DNA of 64,000 bases. Source: Alphaproteobacteria bacterium (GTDB lineage Bacteria; Pseudomonadota; Alphaproteobacteria; Rhodobacterales; Rhodobacteraceae). This document shows, one piece after another, positions 19,598 through 31,065 of this stretch. The position numbers and the translations under genes are program-made. The stretch covers positions 62,001-126,000 of the forward strand of contig JAUILL010000003.1 in NCBI GenBank assembly GCA_030433335.1. Direction: 5' to 3'. The notes beneath the pieces are model-generated. The model was not told where the DNA came from, did no database searches, and worked only from the letters and a program-made list of their open reading frames with translations. The stretch's first letter is position 1. Every line of letters begins with the position of its first letter.

Positions 19598-20686
19598 CTA
19601 GCGGGTCATGCTGTTCTGAATGACCACGCCTTTCCACCCAAGACCGGGGTAGGTTTCAAAACCTGGCGTGTCGTGGAAACCAATGATCTGCTGATTTTCG
19701 ACGTAGTAGCCTGCGGTTTGCGCAGCATTCCGGCGCAGGGGGAAGGTTTCCAGCAAGATGCCTTCTTCGTCCGATGACGCGATCACGCGGTTGTTCCGGT
19801 CAAGGATCAGGACGCGCACACCCGCATCAATCATACGCTGGTCGAGGCGGACGCCTTGGACCACAGAGCGCGCTTGGCTGGCCCAGTCAAAGCAGGTCGC
19901 CATGATCCCGATGGGCTTGCCGTGGGCATCGCCATTCTCGCGGATCAGGGTGGCGTAGGTCAGGGTCTGCTGCCCTTTGAGCAGGCGCGAGACGACCACT
20001 TCGTCCGCCACGTAGTCGTCGCCCGTGGCCAGTCGCAGACTGTTCCCGAACCACGGCATATCGCGCACGGATGCGCCAGTGACCTGATAACTGTCGGGGC
20101 GGCCGTTCGCGACGATGCGCCCGTCCAGATCGCAAACCCAGATATCGAGGTAGATGTTGTAAGCGTCCAGAATGACCCCGAGCCGTTTGCTGGCATGAGC
20201 CGCGCGGGCAGGGTCTGGATCGGTCAGACAATCTACAAAGCTGCTGTCGGTGGCCCACCAACGCACATCGCAAGTCCGCTCGTAGAGATTGCGGTCAAAG
20301 ACGTCGATAGCGTTGTAGGCCAGATCAACCACGCGCTCGCCAGTCGCGGAACGCTCCATATCGGCAACCAGATTGCGCAGGGTGGTCAGCTCTTTGCTGA
20401 GGTTGTCCTCAAGGCCCTTGGCGATGCCGTTGATCTCTTCGCCGACAGCGCGCACCTCGTCCGCGACGACGGCAAAGCCACGGCCGTAGGGACCGGCCTT
20501 GGCGCTCTCGATCTTGGCGTTCAGGGCCAGCATGGTCATCTGGCTGGTGATTTTCTGGATCGTGTAGGCGTTCTTCTCGGCGTTGCGGGCAAGGTCCAGC
20601 GTCTTTTGCGAGACCTCGTCCATCGTGATCTTTTGAGGCTCGGCCACAGTGCTTTGAACCAAGTCGAGCGACGTCATCATGTTCAT
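19598..20686 (-). CDS. Soluble chemoreceptor-like protein: N-terminal MCP tip, C-terminal Cache-like sensor
   Basis: 362 residues with no membrane helix or signal peptide. Residues about 20-85 form the conserved methyl-accepting protein tip ([30 protein letters not shown]), the part that contacts CheA/CheW. Residues about 110-360 look like a Cache/PAS-type sensor ([35 protein letters not shown]). Classical receptors have the sensor first, two membrane helices, then a long signalling hairpin. Here the order is reversed and the hairpin is short. A cytosolic signal is implied. Expressed separately from acnA, with a terminator between. Confidence 0.75.
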   Translation of the reverse strand: MNMMTSLDLVQSTVAEPQKITMDEVSQKTLDLARNAEKNAYTIQKITSQMTMLALNAKIESAKAGPYGRGFAVVADEVRAVGEEINGIAKGLEDNLSKELTTLRNLVADMERSATGERVVDLAYNAIDVFDRNLYERTCDVRWWATDSSFVDCLTDPDPARAAHASKRLGVILDAYNIYLDIWVCDLDGRIVANGRPDSYQVTGASVRDMPWFGNSLRLATGDDYVADEVVVSRLLKGQQTLTYATLIRENGDAHGKPIGIMATCFDWASQARSVVQGVRLDQRMIDAGVRVLILDRNNRVIASSDEEGILLETFPLRRNAAQTAGYYVENQQIIGFHDTPGFETYPGLGWKGVVIQNSMTR

Positions 20687-20810
20687 GGCGGGGTGTCCTT
20701 GGTGAATGGTGTTACCCGCTCCAACGGTCGGTTTTGACGTCCTTTAGTGTGGGGCGCGAAAAAAGCTGCTTTCTGGAAAACCTTTGTGGGAAATGCCTAT
20801 TTTGCACGCA

Positions 20811-20836
20811 AAAAGGGCGCCCGAAGACGCCCTTTT
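20811..20836 (-). terminator. Rho-independent terminator after acnA
   Basis: Stem AAAAGGGCG (20811-20819) with CGCCCTTTT (20828-20836) and an 8-nt loop. On the minus strand it is followed by T residues, 21 bp past the acnA stop. Confidence 0.8.
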
Positions 20837-20857
20837 CATCATGAAATTGATCGCCGA

Positions 20858-23635
<2,778 letters not shown>

Positions 23636-23857
23636 GGAGTTTGGCCTCCCTTTCAAAAAATAGGGTCTTGCTAGCGGTTATGTGGTTGGCCAACGCCGCC
23701 GGATCAATACATGCCGCCGGACGGATCAACGCACCTTCGGTGGTTTAACCCTTTCACGATGCTGTCAGTTCCCAGACACATCGCATTTCGTTGATTGGTC
23801 TTCGCAGGAGTTTTTGCTTACATCAGGAGCAACGAAAAAAATCGGTGCGGAGTAAGG

Positions 23858-24559
23858 ATGAGACGACTTCTGTCAGCTTTGGTATTTGCTGGGATGGGAA
23901 CGATGGCTGCGGCGCAGTCGGCCAGCTCTCCTGTCGTGGTCGAGCTTTACACCTCCCAAGGCTGCTCGTCTTGCCCCTCTGCCGATCGTTTGCTCGAAAA
24001 ACTCGCGGGCCGCGAGGATGTGCTCCCGCTGTCACTTCACGTAGATTACTGGGACTACATCGGGTGGGAGGATACCTTTGCCAATCCCGCCTTTACCGAC
24101 CGCCAGAAAGTCTATGCCCGGAATATGGGCGAACGGATGATCTATACCCCTCAGATGGTCGTGAACGGCGGCGCTCATGTCGTTGGCAACCGGCCGATGG
24201 ACGTGGCGGACGCGCTGACCGCTGCCAAGTCCAGTGCTGGATCAGGGGCCGTGAGCGCCTTGCTACAGGGGAGCGCGTTAACCGTGCGCGCCACTGCTTT
24301 GTCGCCTGATGGCTCGCCCTATGTGGTGCAGTTCGTGACCTACCTGCCCGAAGAAACCGTGCGCATTGGTCGCGGCGAAAATGCGGGCAAAGAAGTCACT
24401 TACGTCAATGTCGTCAGCGGCTGGCAACAGTTGGGCGAATGGGACGGGCAGGGCACCTTCTCGGCGAATGTGCAAACAACGTCCGCAGAGGATGAACACG
24501 CCGTCATCCTGCAGAAGCACAATCAGGGCGCGGTGGTTGCGGCAGCGCGCCTGCGCTGA
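23858..24559 (+). CDS. DUF1223 periplasmic thioredoxin-like protein
   Basis: 233 residues. A signal peptide (MRRLLSALVFAGMGTMAAAQ) is followed by a thioredoxin-like domain with CxxC in YTSQGCSSCPSAD (Cys36, Cys39) and LHVDYWDYIGWEDTFANP, hallmarks of DUF1223. The exact role is not established; a periplasmic redox function is inferred. A C-terminal beta domain follows. Its last 37 bp overlap the convergent acyltransferase gene. Confidence 0.85.
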   Translation: MRRLLSALVFAGMGTMAAAQSASSPVVVELYTSQGCSSCPSADRLLEKLAGREDVLPLSLHVDYWDYIGWEDTFANPAFTDRQKVYARNMGERMIYTPQMVVNGGAHVVGNRPMDVADALTAAKSSAGSGAVSALLQGSALTVRATALSPDGSPYVVQFVTYLPEETVRIGRGENAGKEVTYVNVVSGWQQLGEWDGQGTFSANVQTTSAEDEHAVILQKHNQGAVVAAARLR

Positions 24560-25449
24560 CGTTTCGGTTTCCAGCGCTTGTGAATCCAGAACCACTGCTC
24601 TGGATGCCGTGTGATACGCTCTTCAAGCGCACGGGTCATGGCGCGGGTTTGCTCAATGGGATCGTCGTGCTCCAGCGGCGCATCAAATTCTGCGGTAAAG
24701 CTTAGGCCATCCGCAGATCGCACACCGAAAAACGGAACAAGTAGAGCGCCGGTTTTCCGCGCGATCTCTGCGGCAGAGGTCAAGGTCGGTGCTGGCTTCC
24801 CAATAAAATCGATGGGGACCCCGCCGCTGTCGTATATGTCGAACAGCAGAACCGCCATACCGCCCTGCTTGAGATGTTTCACCAACCCCATGGTCCCGCG
24901 ACGCCCCTGTTCAAAAACAGGTCCGCTCAGGTCATGCATGTTCTGCGCGTAGTGCTGGTTGAAATATGGATTCGCGATGGGGCGATAAAGCCCGCCGATC
25001 TGGTAGCCCTGACGCACCAACGCCGCGCGTGGGGCTTCGAAGTTGCCGAAATGCCCAGTGACAAACAGCACGGGGCGGCCTTCTTGGCGGGCGGTTTTGA
25101 TGGCTGCCAGGCCCGCGCCGGTCAGGATCGTGCGATCTGCGCGGGCGAGTAGATCTTTGACAGAATAATTCTCGATGAAAACGCGGCCAAAGTTATCGCA
25201 CACCCCGTCTGCGATCTCTGCTTTGCGCTCGTCCGGCATATCTGGCCAGATGTAGTTCAAGTGTTCCAGCGCCCGTTTTCGGTAGCCCACGCGGGGCGCG
25301 ATCACCTTGCGCACGAGCCAACCCATCAGAGCCACGCGCCGTTCGTAGGGCAGAGCCAGCGCGGTTCGGATGATCCCACGCAGGGCACGATCTTCGGCCC
25401 AGTCTCCCCATGTGCCAGTCGGCGTGTCGGTGGAATATTGTTTGCTCAT
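24523..25449 (-). CDS. LpxL/HtrB-like lipid A acyltransferase
   Basis: 308 residues. The acyltransferase motif is TGHFGNFEAP (His and Glu of the HX4E catalytic dyad), followed by GLYRPIANPYFNQ and, later, DIYDSGGVPIDFIGKPAPT. These fit the LpxL/LpxM family, which adds secondary acyl chains to lipid A at the inner membrane. The C-terminus ends in a basic stretch (HKRWKPKRQRRRAA). The specific acyl chain cannot be told. The gene runs into the convergent DUF1223 gene for 37 bp. Confidence 0.82.
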   Translation of the reverse strand: MSKQYSTDTPTGTWGDWAEDRALRGIIRTALALPYERRVALMGWLVRKVIAPRVGYRKRALEHLNYIWPDMPDERKAEIADGVCDNFGRVFIENYSVKDLLARADRTILTGAGLAAIKTARQEGRPVLFVTGHFGNFEAPRAALVRQGYQIGGLYRPIANPYFNQHYAQNMHDLSGPVFEQGRRGTMGLVKHLKQGGMAVLLFDIYDSGGVPIDFIGKPAPTLTSAAEIARKTGALLVPFFGVRSADGLSFTAEFDAPLEHDDPIEQTRAMTRALEERITRHPEQWFWIHKRWKPKRQRRRAAATTAP

Positions 25450-25635
25450 GCTCTGGGATGCCGCGTCTTGTTTCCGCCAAAGACATAAAGTCGTGGCGAT
25501 CCAATCACAAGCGCGGTGGCCAGAGACTCCTGCGCCGTCACTGTGGAAAGTGAGCAGCCAGCAGGTTCGGTTTGTTTCGTGGTCGGAGAATGAGCTGAGT
25601 TCTGATTGGTAACCCGATGAGAATTTTTGATTTTG

Positions 25636-26694
25636 TCACTCGTCGCGCACATCAGGGATCGGCAAAAGTTCAAGCCCTTCATCGGCCTGCATCCGCCGGA
25701 TGACTTTGACGACACGTGCCATCGCACCCTCTGTTGTTTCCCCGTCGGGCGTTGTTCGCTCTCTGGCTTGGTTGCGCAACTGGTCCGAGAGGCGCTTTGA
25801 CATATTGGAAAGCATGAATTCCCACGCTTTGACATCACCCTCGGCGGTGGCGCCTGCGATGATGATGCTCATGTCCTCTTCGCCGATGGTGCGGACAACG
25901 GAAGGCGCATCCAGCGGCTTCAGTCGATAGCGCAGATCACTGAAGGTCAGGATGACGCCGCGCAGGGCGCGGGCAAAATCGGCGTCATCTTCTTCGATGC
26001 CTGTCAGCACGCTGTCCCGTGTGTTTGCTGTCGACACATCCAGAATTTCCCCCAGCCGTTTGGCTGGCGGCTTTTCAAATTCCCGTGGGGGGGCCGTGTC
26101 GATCTGGGTCGCGAGCGAAACGCCAATCCGGTAGACGGCTTCGGGTGTCACCTGTTCAGTGCGCGACATGGCAAAGGCCACGCGCCGCGCCTGTTCGCCT
26201 GGCATACGGGCCAAGAGTCCCGCCGCCTTGTCAGTTGGAAGCTTTGATAAAAGAACCGCGGAAACCTCAAGGCTCTCGCGTTCAAAAAAGCCGAGCAAAA
26301 CGTCAGGATCAAGTGCCGCCAATCTGGCCCAAGCGTCGCCCTTTTGCCGCACACCCGCCTCGCGCCGCAATCGCGCTGCGGTCTCGGGGCTGAGTTTGCC
26401 ATCCAACGTTTCGAGTGCGCCAGCCAGCCCATCCGGAAACGCCAGTCCGATCTGCTCGAGCTCTTCGGCAAATTCACCGAGCACTTCGGCCAATGTATCG
26501 CGGTCGATGTAGCGCAACTGTCCCATGGCTTGGGTCAGGTCCTGCTGCAAATCCTCTGGCAGGTCTGTCAGGGGAATTTCGGCCCCTTCGGACAGAAGAA
26601 AACGCACGATGATCGCCGCCTTGTGCCGCCTTTGCAGAGGCGGCGTGGCAGGGCGTTGCACGGGGGTGATACGGGCAAGGGGCTGGGTGTTCAT
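25636..26694 (-). CDS. FliG-like flagellar motor switch protein (isolated copy)
   Basis: 352 residues. The middle region matches the FliG armadillo domain (SAVLLSKLPTDKAAGLLARM, where the usual EHPQ reads ERES). The C-terminal part matches FliG-C (MSIIIAGA, FMLSNMSKRLSDQL, ARVVKVIRRMQADEGLEL). FliG links the rotor to the MotAB stator and sets rotation direction. No other flagellar gene lies in this window, so it may be a second, divergent FliG or a displaced one. The ATG at 26694 has AGAGG 5 nt upstream; a GTG 24 nt earlier is less likely. Confidence 0.72.
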   Translation of the reverse strand: MNTQPLARITPVQRPATPPLQRRHKAAIIVRFLLSEGAEIPLTDLPEDLQQDLTQAMGQLRYIDRDTLAEVLGEFAEELEQIGLAFPDGLAGALETLDGKLSPETAARLRREAGVRQKGDAWARLAALDPDVLLGFFERESLEVSAVLLSKLPTDKAAGLLARMPGEQARRVAFAMSRTEQVTPEAVYRIGVSLATQIDTAPPREFEKPPAKRLGEILDVSTANTRDSVLTGIEEDDADFARALRGVILTFSDLRYRLKPLDAPSVVRTIGEEDMSIIIAGATAEGDVKAWEFMLSNMSKRLSDQLRNQARERTTPDGETTEGAMARVVKVIRRMQADEGLELLPIPDVRDE

Positions 26695-26762
26695 AGGGTC
26701 CTCTGGCGTCAGAGGCACCCTAGACTCGCAGAAATGAAGAAAGCTTTACCCGCTGACCCAGA

Positions 26763-27353
26763 TCAGGGGCGCAGATGGTTTGCTTGTACCGCGAAGTCGG
26801 TCGGAATGCGGATCGGAGGCACCAAAGCGGAAAGGGTCCGGCGCGCCATGTGGCTGACACCGCGCTGACCGTCCAGACGCAACACAGGCAGGCCCATGTC
26901 GTGCAACCAGCGATTATGACTCGTTAGGCTGCGTCCTTGAAAGCGGGGATCATCATACCGGCTCGCCCATCCCATGAAGCATTCATGCACCAGATACATG
27001 TCGCCGCTTTCTGAGATCCGATCGCCGTAGCGGCGGGATTCGCGGGCCCGAAGGCGCTGCATGCGCAGATCATGGGGGGTGTAGATAAAGATAATCAGGT
27101 CGGCATCTTCGACCAGTTCTTCGCCCCAACCCATAAGAGAGCCTGCCACAATCCAGCCGTCGTGGGGCTGGTCTTTGTGCATCATATCAAGGCGTTCAGG
27201 GACGGTTCTTTTTTCGGTGTAGGGAACCTTGGTCGGTTCCCAATAATAGTCATCAGTATCAAGAAGCGGGAGGTTCAGAAGACTGGATAAACGTTCACCA
27301 AGAGTGGAAACACCTGATCCGGCCGCGCCGGTAATATGAATTCTATAGCCCAT
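26763..27353 (-). CDS. P-loop NTPase, adenylate-kinase-like
   Basis: 196 residues. The P-loop is GAAGSGVST (residues 9-17), followed by LDTDDYYWEP, a typical kinase substrate-site motif. AGSLMGWGEELVEDADLIIFIY holds the Walker B-like strand, and RLRARESRRYGDR is a LID-like basic region. It is a small-molecule kinase of unknown substrate. GGAG lies 9 nt before the chosen ATG; the ATG three codons earlier would have no spacing. It stands alone between the FliG-like gene and purB. Confidence 0.65.
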   Translation of the reverse strand: MGYRIHITGAAGSGVSTLGERLSSLLNLPLLDTDDYYWEPTKVPYTEKRTVPERLDMMHKDQPHDGWIVAGSLMGWGEELVEDADLIIFIYTPHDLRMQRLRARESRRYGDRISESGDMYLVHECFMGWASRYDDPRFQGRSLTSHNRWLHDMGLPVLRLDGQRGVSHMARRTLSALVPPIRIPTDFAVQANHLRP

Positions 27354-27509
27354 GCCGGTCATCTCCAGCTACGACCCAACCAGAAACAATCGGCTGTAAT
27401 CGTCACAAAAGGTTATAAGTTCCTATACAAAAGGATAACGCTGTCGCTCGCGTCTCAGCAAGGCCGTTTTTGCGCATGCAGAAAAATATAATTTACCAAG
27501 CATTAAAAA

Positions 27510-27536
27510 ATCCGCCGCAGGATGCCTGCGACGGAT
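27510..27536 (-). terminator. Rho-independent terminator after purB
   Basis: Stem ATCCGCCGCAGG (27510-27521) with CCTGCGACGGAT (27525-27536), one mismatch, loop ATG. On the minus strand it is followed by TTTTT, 27 bp past the purB stop. Confidence 0.78.
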
Positions 27537-27563
27537 CTGAATTTTTAAAGAAATGTAAAAGAC

Positions 27564-28871
27564 TTAGCTTTCGCCGAAGACGCGCTTGAAAATCGTGTCT
27601 ACGTGCTTGGTGTGGTAGTCCATATCGAACTTGGCGTTGATGCCGTCTTCACCTAGTGCGGCGACCACTTCAGAATCGGCCAGCAGCAGTTCACGGAAGT
27701 CCAGACGCTCTTCCCAGACCTTCAGGGCGTTGCGCTGCACCATGGAGTACGCGTCTTCGCGCGACACACCCGCTTGGGTCAAAGCCAGCAGAACGCGCTG
27801 CGACATGACCAGACCGGGGAACTTGTTCATGTTGTCCAGCATGTTCTGGGGGAACACGAGCATCTTGTCGATCACGCCGGTCAGACGGGCAATCGCGAAG
27901 TCCAGAGTGATGGTCGCATCGGGGCCAATCGCGCGCTCGACCGAGCTGTGCGAGATGTCACGCTCGTGCCACAGGGCAACGTTTTCCATCGCGGGGATCA
28001 CCGACATACGGACCAGACGGGCCAGACCGGTCAGGTTCTCGGTCAGGACGGGGTTTTTCTTGTGGGGCATCGCCGACGAGCCCTTCTGGCCCATAGAGAA
28101 GAATTCCGCGCCTTCCAGCACTTCGGTACGCTGCATGTGGCGGATTTCGATGGCAACGTTCTCGATCGAGGACGCGATCACACCCAGAACGGCAAAGAAC
28201 ATGGCGTGGCGGTCGCGGGGGATGACCTGAGTGCTGATGGGTTCGGGCTTCAGGCCCAGCTTTTCACAGACGTGCTCTTCGACGCGGGGGTCGATGTTGG
28301 CAAAGGTGCCAACCGCGCCACTGATCGCGCCGGTTGCGATTTCTTCGCGGGCGGCTTTCAGACGGGTCAGGTTGCGGTCCATTTCAGCGTAGAAGCGGGC
28401 AAAGGTCAGACCCATGGTGGTGGGTTCTGCGTGGATGCCGTGGCTGCGGCCGACGCGCACGGTGTTCTTGTGCTCCATCGCGCGCTTTTTCAGGGCGGCC
28501 AGCAGGCCTTCCATGTCGGCGATCAGGATGTCAGATGCGCGGACCAGCTGCACGTTCAGGCAGGTGTCCAGAACGTCGGAAGAGGTCATGCCCTGGTGAA
28601 CAAAGCGGGCCTCTTCGGAGCCAACATGCTCGGCCAGGTGGGTTAGGAACGCGATGACGTCGTGCTTGGTGACGGCTTCGATCTCGTCGATGCGGGCCAC
28701 GTCGAACTCTACGTCTTTGGCTTTCCAGACAGCGTCGGCGTTTTCCTGCGGGATCACACCCAGCTCGGCCTGTGCGTCACAGGCGTGCGCCTCGATCTCG
28801 TACCAGATTTTGAACTTGGTTGCGGGCTCCCAGATCTGGGTCATCTCGGGGCGGGAATAGCGGGGGATCAT
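27564..28871 (-). CDS. purB: Adenylosuccinate lyase
   Basis: 435 residues. It cleaves SAICAR and adenylosuccinate in purine synthesis. The fumarase-superfamily signature GSSAMPHKKNP is intact, as are TSSDVLDTCLNVQL and the catalytic-His loop GRSHGIHAEPTTMG. The start is MIPRYSRPEMTQIWEP, with AAGGG 8 nt upstream, the normal N-terminus for this group. The frame opens 22 codons earlier but crosses the predicted promoter. Confidence 0.95.
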   Translation of the reverse strand: MIPRYSRPEMTQIWEPATKFKIWYEIEAHACDAQAELGVIPQENADAVWKAKDVEFDVARIDEIEAVTKHDVIAFLTHLAEHVGSEEARFVHQGMTSSDVLDTCLNVQLVRASDILIADMEGLLAALKKRAMEHKNTVRVGRSHGIHAEPTTMGLTFARFYAEMDRNLTRLKAAREEIATGAISGAVGTFANIDPRVEEHVCEKLGLKPEPISTQVIPRDRHAMFFAVLGVIASSIENVAIEIRHMQRTEVLEGAEFFSMGQKGSSAMPHKKNPVLTENLTGLARLVRMSVIPAMENVALWHERDISHSSVERAIGPDATITLDFAIARLTGVIDKMLVFPQNMLDNMNKFPGLVMSQRVLLALTQAGVSREDAYSMVQRNALKVWEERLDFRELLLADSEVVAALGEDGINAKFDMDYHTKHVDTIFKRVFGES

Positions 28872-28908
28872 CGGCAGGCCCTTTGCTTTGTCGTTGACAG
28901 TTGCGCGC

Positions 28909-28937
28909 GTCATAGACGGATGCGCGCAAATGAACAA
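28909..28937 (-). promoter_or_regulatory. Candidate sigma70-type promoter of purB
   Basis: On the minus strand TTGTTC (28937-28932) and TATGAC (28914-28909) are separated by 17 bp, about 38 bp upstream of the purB ATG. The spacing is ideal and each box has a fair match to consensus. Confidence 0.38.
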
Positions 28938-28955
28938 GATAGCCTGCGTTTCCCG

Positions 28956-30179
28956 CTATTTTTCCAACAGATGCGTTTCCACGACCGAGGTCTGTTTCAA
29001 GGTGTCATGCACGGGGCATTTGTCCGCGATTTGCAGCAGGCGGTCGCGCTGTTCGTCGGTCAGATCGCCAAGCAGCGTGATCTCGCGGATAAAGCGGTCT
29101 ACGCCCTTGTGCGGCATCGTCGGCATCGAGGCATCTTGCGCGTGCACCTTGTCGTGGCGCACGTCGACGCGGATGTGGCGCAGGGGCCAGTTCTTGCGCC
29201 GTGCGTACATGCGGATGGTCATAGAGGTACACGCCCCCAGACCCGCCGACAGGAAGCCATAGGGCGACATGCCCTGATCGGTTCCGCCATAAGCCTCTGG
29301 CTCGTCGGCCAGAACGTGATGGCGGGGCCCGGCCTGCACGTCATTCAGGAAGCCGCTGGGATCGGCTTCGGAGACGCGAATAATGCCTTCGGGTGCGCCA
29401 ATGGGCGGCGCAGGGGGCCGCAAGTCCAAGTACCGTTCGGCCCACGCGGTGATCATACCCGCCGCATACTCTGCATCACGCGGGTCGGTCAGCAGGTGGT
29501 CGGCGGTGTCGAGAGTCACGTAGCTCTTGGGATGGCGGGCGTATTTGAAAATCTCAGTCGCATTGGACAAGGGGACCACTTCGTCGAGGGGCGCGTGCAG
29601 GACCAGAAGGGCTTTGTCCAAGTCGCTGATCTTGTCCTTGATCGTCGTCGCTTCGACATCGCGCACGAAATCCGCGCCGATGCGAATCGCGTGATCGCCG
29701 ATCAGCACCTCGGCTTCGCCGCTCTGGCGGATCTTGGGCAGGGCATCCTCGAACTGGCGCGTCACGGACAGAGGGCTGGCAGGCGCTCCGATCGTGGCAA
29801 TGGCGCGGATCTGGGGCAGGCGATGGGCGGCGGCCAGAACGGCGGTGCCCCCCAGAGAATGCCCAACCAGCAGGGTCGGAGTCATTCCGCGTTCGGCCAT
29901 ATAGTCGTTCGCCGCGACCAAGTCGTCGATATTGCTGGAAAAGGTCGTCTCTTCGAACGCGCCCTCGGACTGGCCGACGCCAGAGAAATCAAACCGCAGG
30001 ACGGCAATCCCCGCAGCGGCCAAGCGGCGTGAGATGCGGGTGGCAGCAAGGCTGTCCTTGGTGCAGGTAAAGCAGTGGGCAAACACGGCCGTGGCAAGCA
30101 CAGGTCCGCCCGGTTGCTCTAGTCGCGCGGCCAAGGTGTGTCCCCCTGGTCCGGCGAACGTAACGCGTTCGGTAGGCAT
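28956..30179 (-). CDS. Alpha/beta hydrolase fused to an OsmC-like peroxidase domain
   Basis: 407 residues with two domains. Residues 1-250 are an alpha/beta hydrolase with nucleophile elbow GHSLGG (Ser108), acid LHAPLDEVVP and His in TADHLLTDP. Residues about 265-407 are OsmC-like with both redox cysteines, Cys317 (GLGACTSMT) and Cys388 (ADKCPVHD). OsmC proteins reduce organic hydroperoxides. The fused form is a known architecture, but its substrate is not settled; oxidised or esterified lipids would be one guess. It is transcribed towards purB with an 84-bp gap. Confidence 0.87.
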   Translation of the reverse strand: MPTERVTFAGPGGHTLAARLEQPGGPVLATAVFAHCFTCTKDSLAATRISRRLAAAGIAVLRFDFSGVGQSEGAFEETTFSSNIDDLVAANDYMAERGMTPTLLVGHSLGGTAVLAAAHRLPQIRAIATIGAPASPLSVTRQFEDALPKIRQSGEAEVLIGDHAIRIGADFVRDVEATTIKDKISDLDKALLVLHAPLDEVVPLSNATEIFKYARHPKSYVTLDTADHLLTDPRDAEYAAGMITAWAERYLDLRPPAPPIGAPEGIIRVSEADPSGFLNDVQAGPRHHVLADEPEAYGGTDQGMSPYGFLSAGLGACTSMTIRMYARRKNWPLRHIRVDVRHDKVHAQDASMPTMPHKGVDRFIREITLLGDLTDEQRDRLLQIADKCPVHDTLKQTSVVETHLLEK

Positions 30180-30318
30180 TCAAATTCCCCAGATGTTTCC
30201 CTGTAGCTGTGTCAATTTAGGGCAATGGGCAAGGGGAATGACACATGCCTATCGCAAGGGTGATCGGCAGGCATCAAAACGGATGAATGGAGTGGCAAGC
30301 TGGGCTAGCGTCCGACCT

Positions 30319-31065
30319 ATGAGCACAGAGATCCTACATTCCGCGATTCCCTATGACATCCGCCACAGCCTGCCAGGCACTCAGCCCGTACAGGACGGCG
30401 ATTGGCTGTGGGTGGACGAATGCTACGGGGCGCAGATGGCCTATCGCGATCAGTTGATCGCTGAACGGTTCGATGCCGTGCACTACATGGGCGTCGGTTG
30501 TCTGGCAGCGGGGCAAGAATTGCTCTCAACTGTGCTGGGTAACTTGCAGAAACAGAATGGATTTTCGGTTTCAGAGGGGCATGTTCAGCGGCCGGATGGT
30601 GTGGTGGTCGCGCTGGATTGGAACCAGCCTTTGGCAACGGTCGGGCGGATCGCGCAGGCTGATTACTGCATCCTGCAGAAGCCCGAAGGCGCGCCAGAGC
30701 ATGTGCTGACGGGCGCGATCCTATGCTTTCCGTCGAGTTGGACGCTGGCGGAAAAGGCAGGGCGTCCGCTGATGTCGATCCACATCCCCGTGCCGGAGTA
30801 CGACGAGAATATTGGCAAGCGGGTGCAGCGTCTGTTCGATGGCGTTCAGCCGGATCGCCCGATTTGGCGGGCCAACCAGCTGTGGCATGGCTTTGCGAAC
30901 CTGCATCAACCGAAATCTGAAAGAGACCCGCGCCGATCATATGGCCCTGACGCGCCGTTCTTTCGATCAGAGCGTCAGGTGATCATGCGGCTGCCGGAAA
31001 CGCGGGCCGTGGTGTTTTCGATCCACACCTTTGTGACCCGCAATCCGAACGCCGTTAGCGCATAA
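30319..31065 (+). CDS. Haem-dependent oxidative N-demethylase-like protein (DUF3445)
   Basis: 248 residues. It shows the DUF3445/HODM alpha-subunit motifs: LHSAIPYDIRHSLPGTQP at the start, a central WTLAEKAGRPLMSIHIPVP and the C-terminal RSERQVIMRLPETRAVVF followed by IHTF. Characterised relatives oxidatively demethylate small amines with a haem cofactor. No partner ferredoxin or demethylase subunit gene lies alongside, so an electron donor must be elsewhere. The ribosome site is weak, so the start (first ATG of the conserved block) is uncertain. Its last 11 bp overlap the convergent transglycosylase gene. Confidence 0.75.
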   Translation: MSTEILHSAIPYDIRHSLPGTQPVQDGDWLWVDECYGAQMAYRDQLIAERFDAVHYMGVGCLAAGQELLSTVLGNLQKQNGFSVSEGHVQRPDGVVVALDWNQPLATVGRIAQADYCILQKPEGAPEHVLTGAILCFPSSWTLAEKAGRPLMSIHIPVPEYDENIGKRVQRLFDGVQPDRPIWRANQLWHGFANLHQPKSERDPRRSYGPDAPFFRSERQVIMRLPETRAVVFSIHTFVTRNPNAVSA

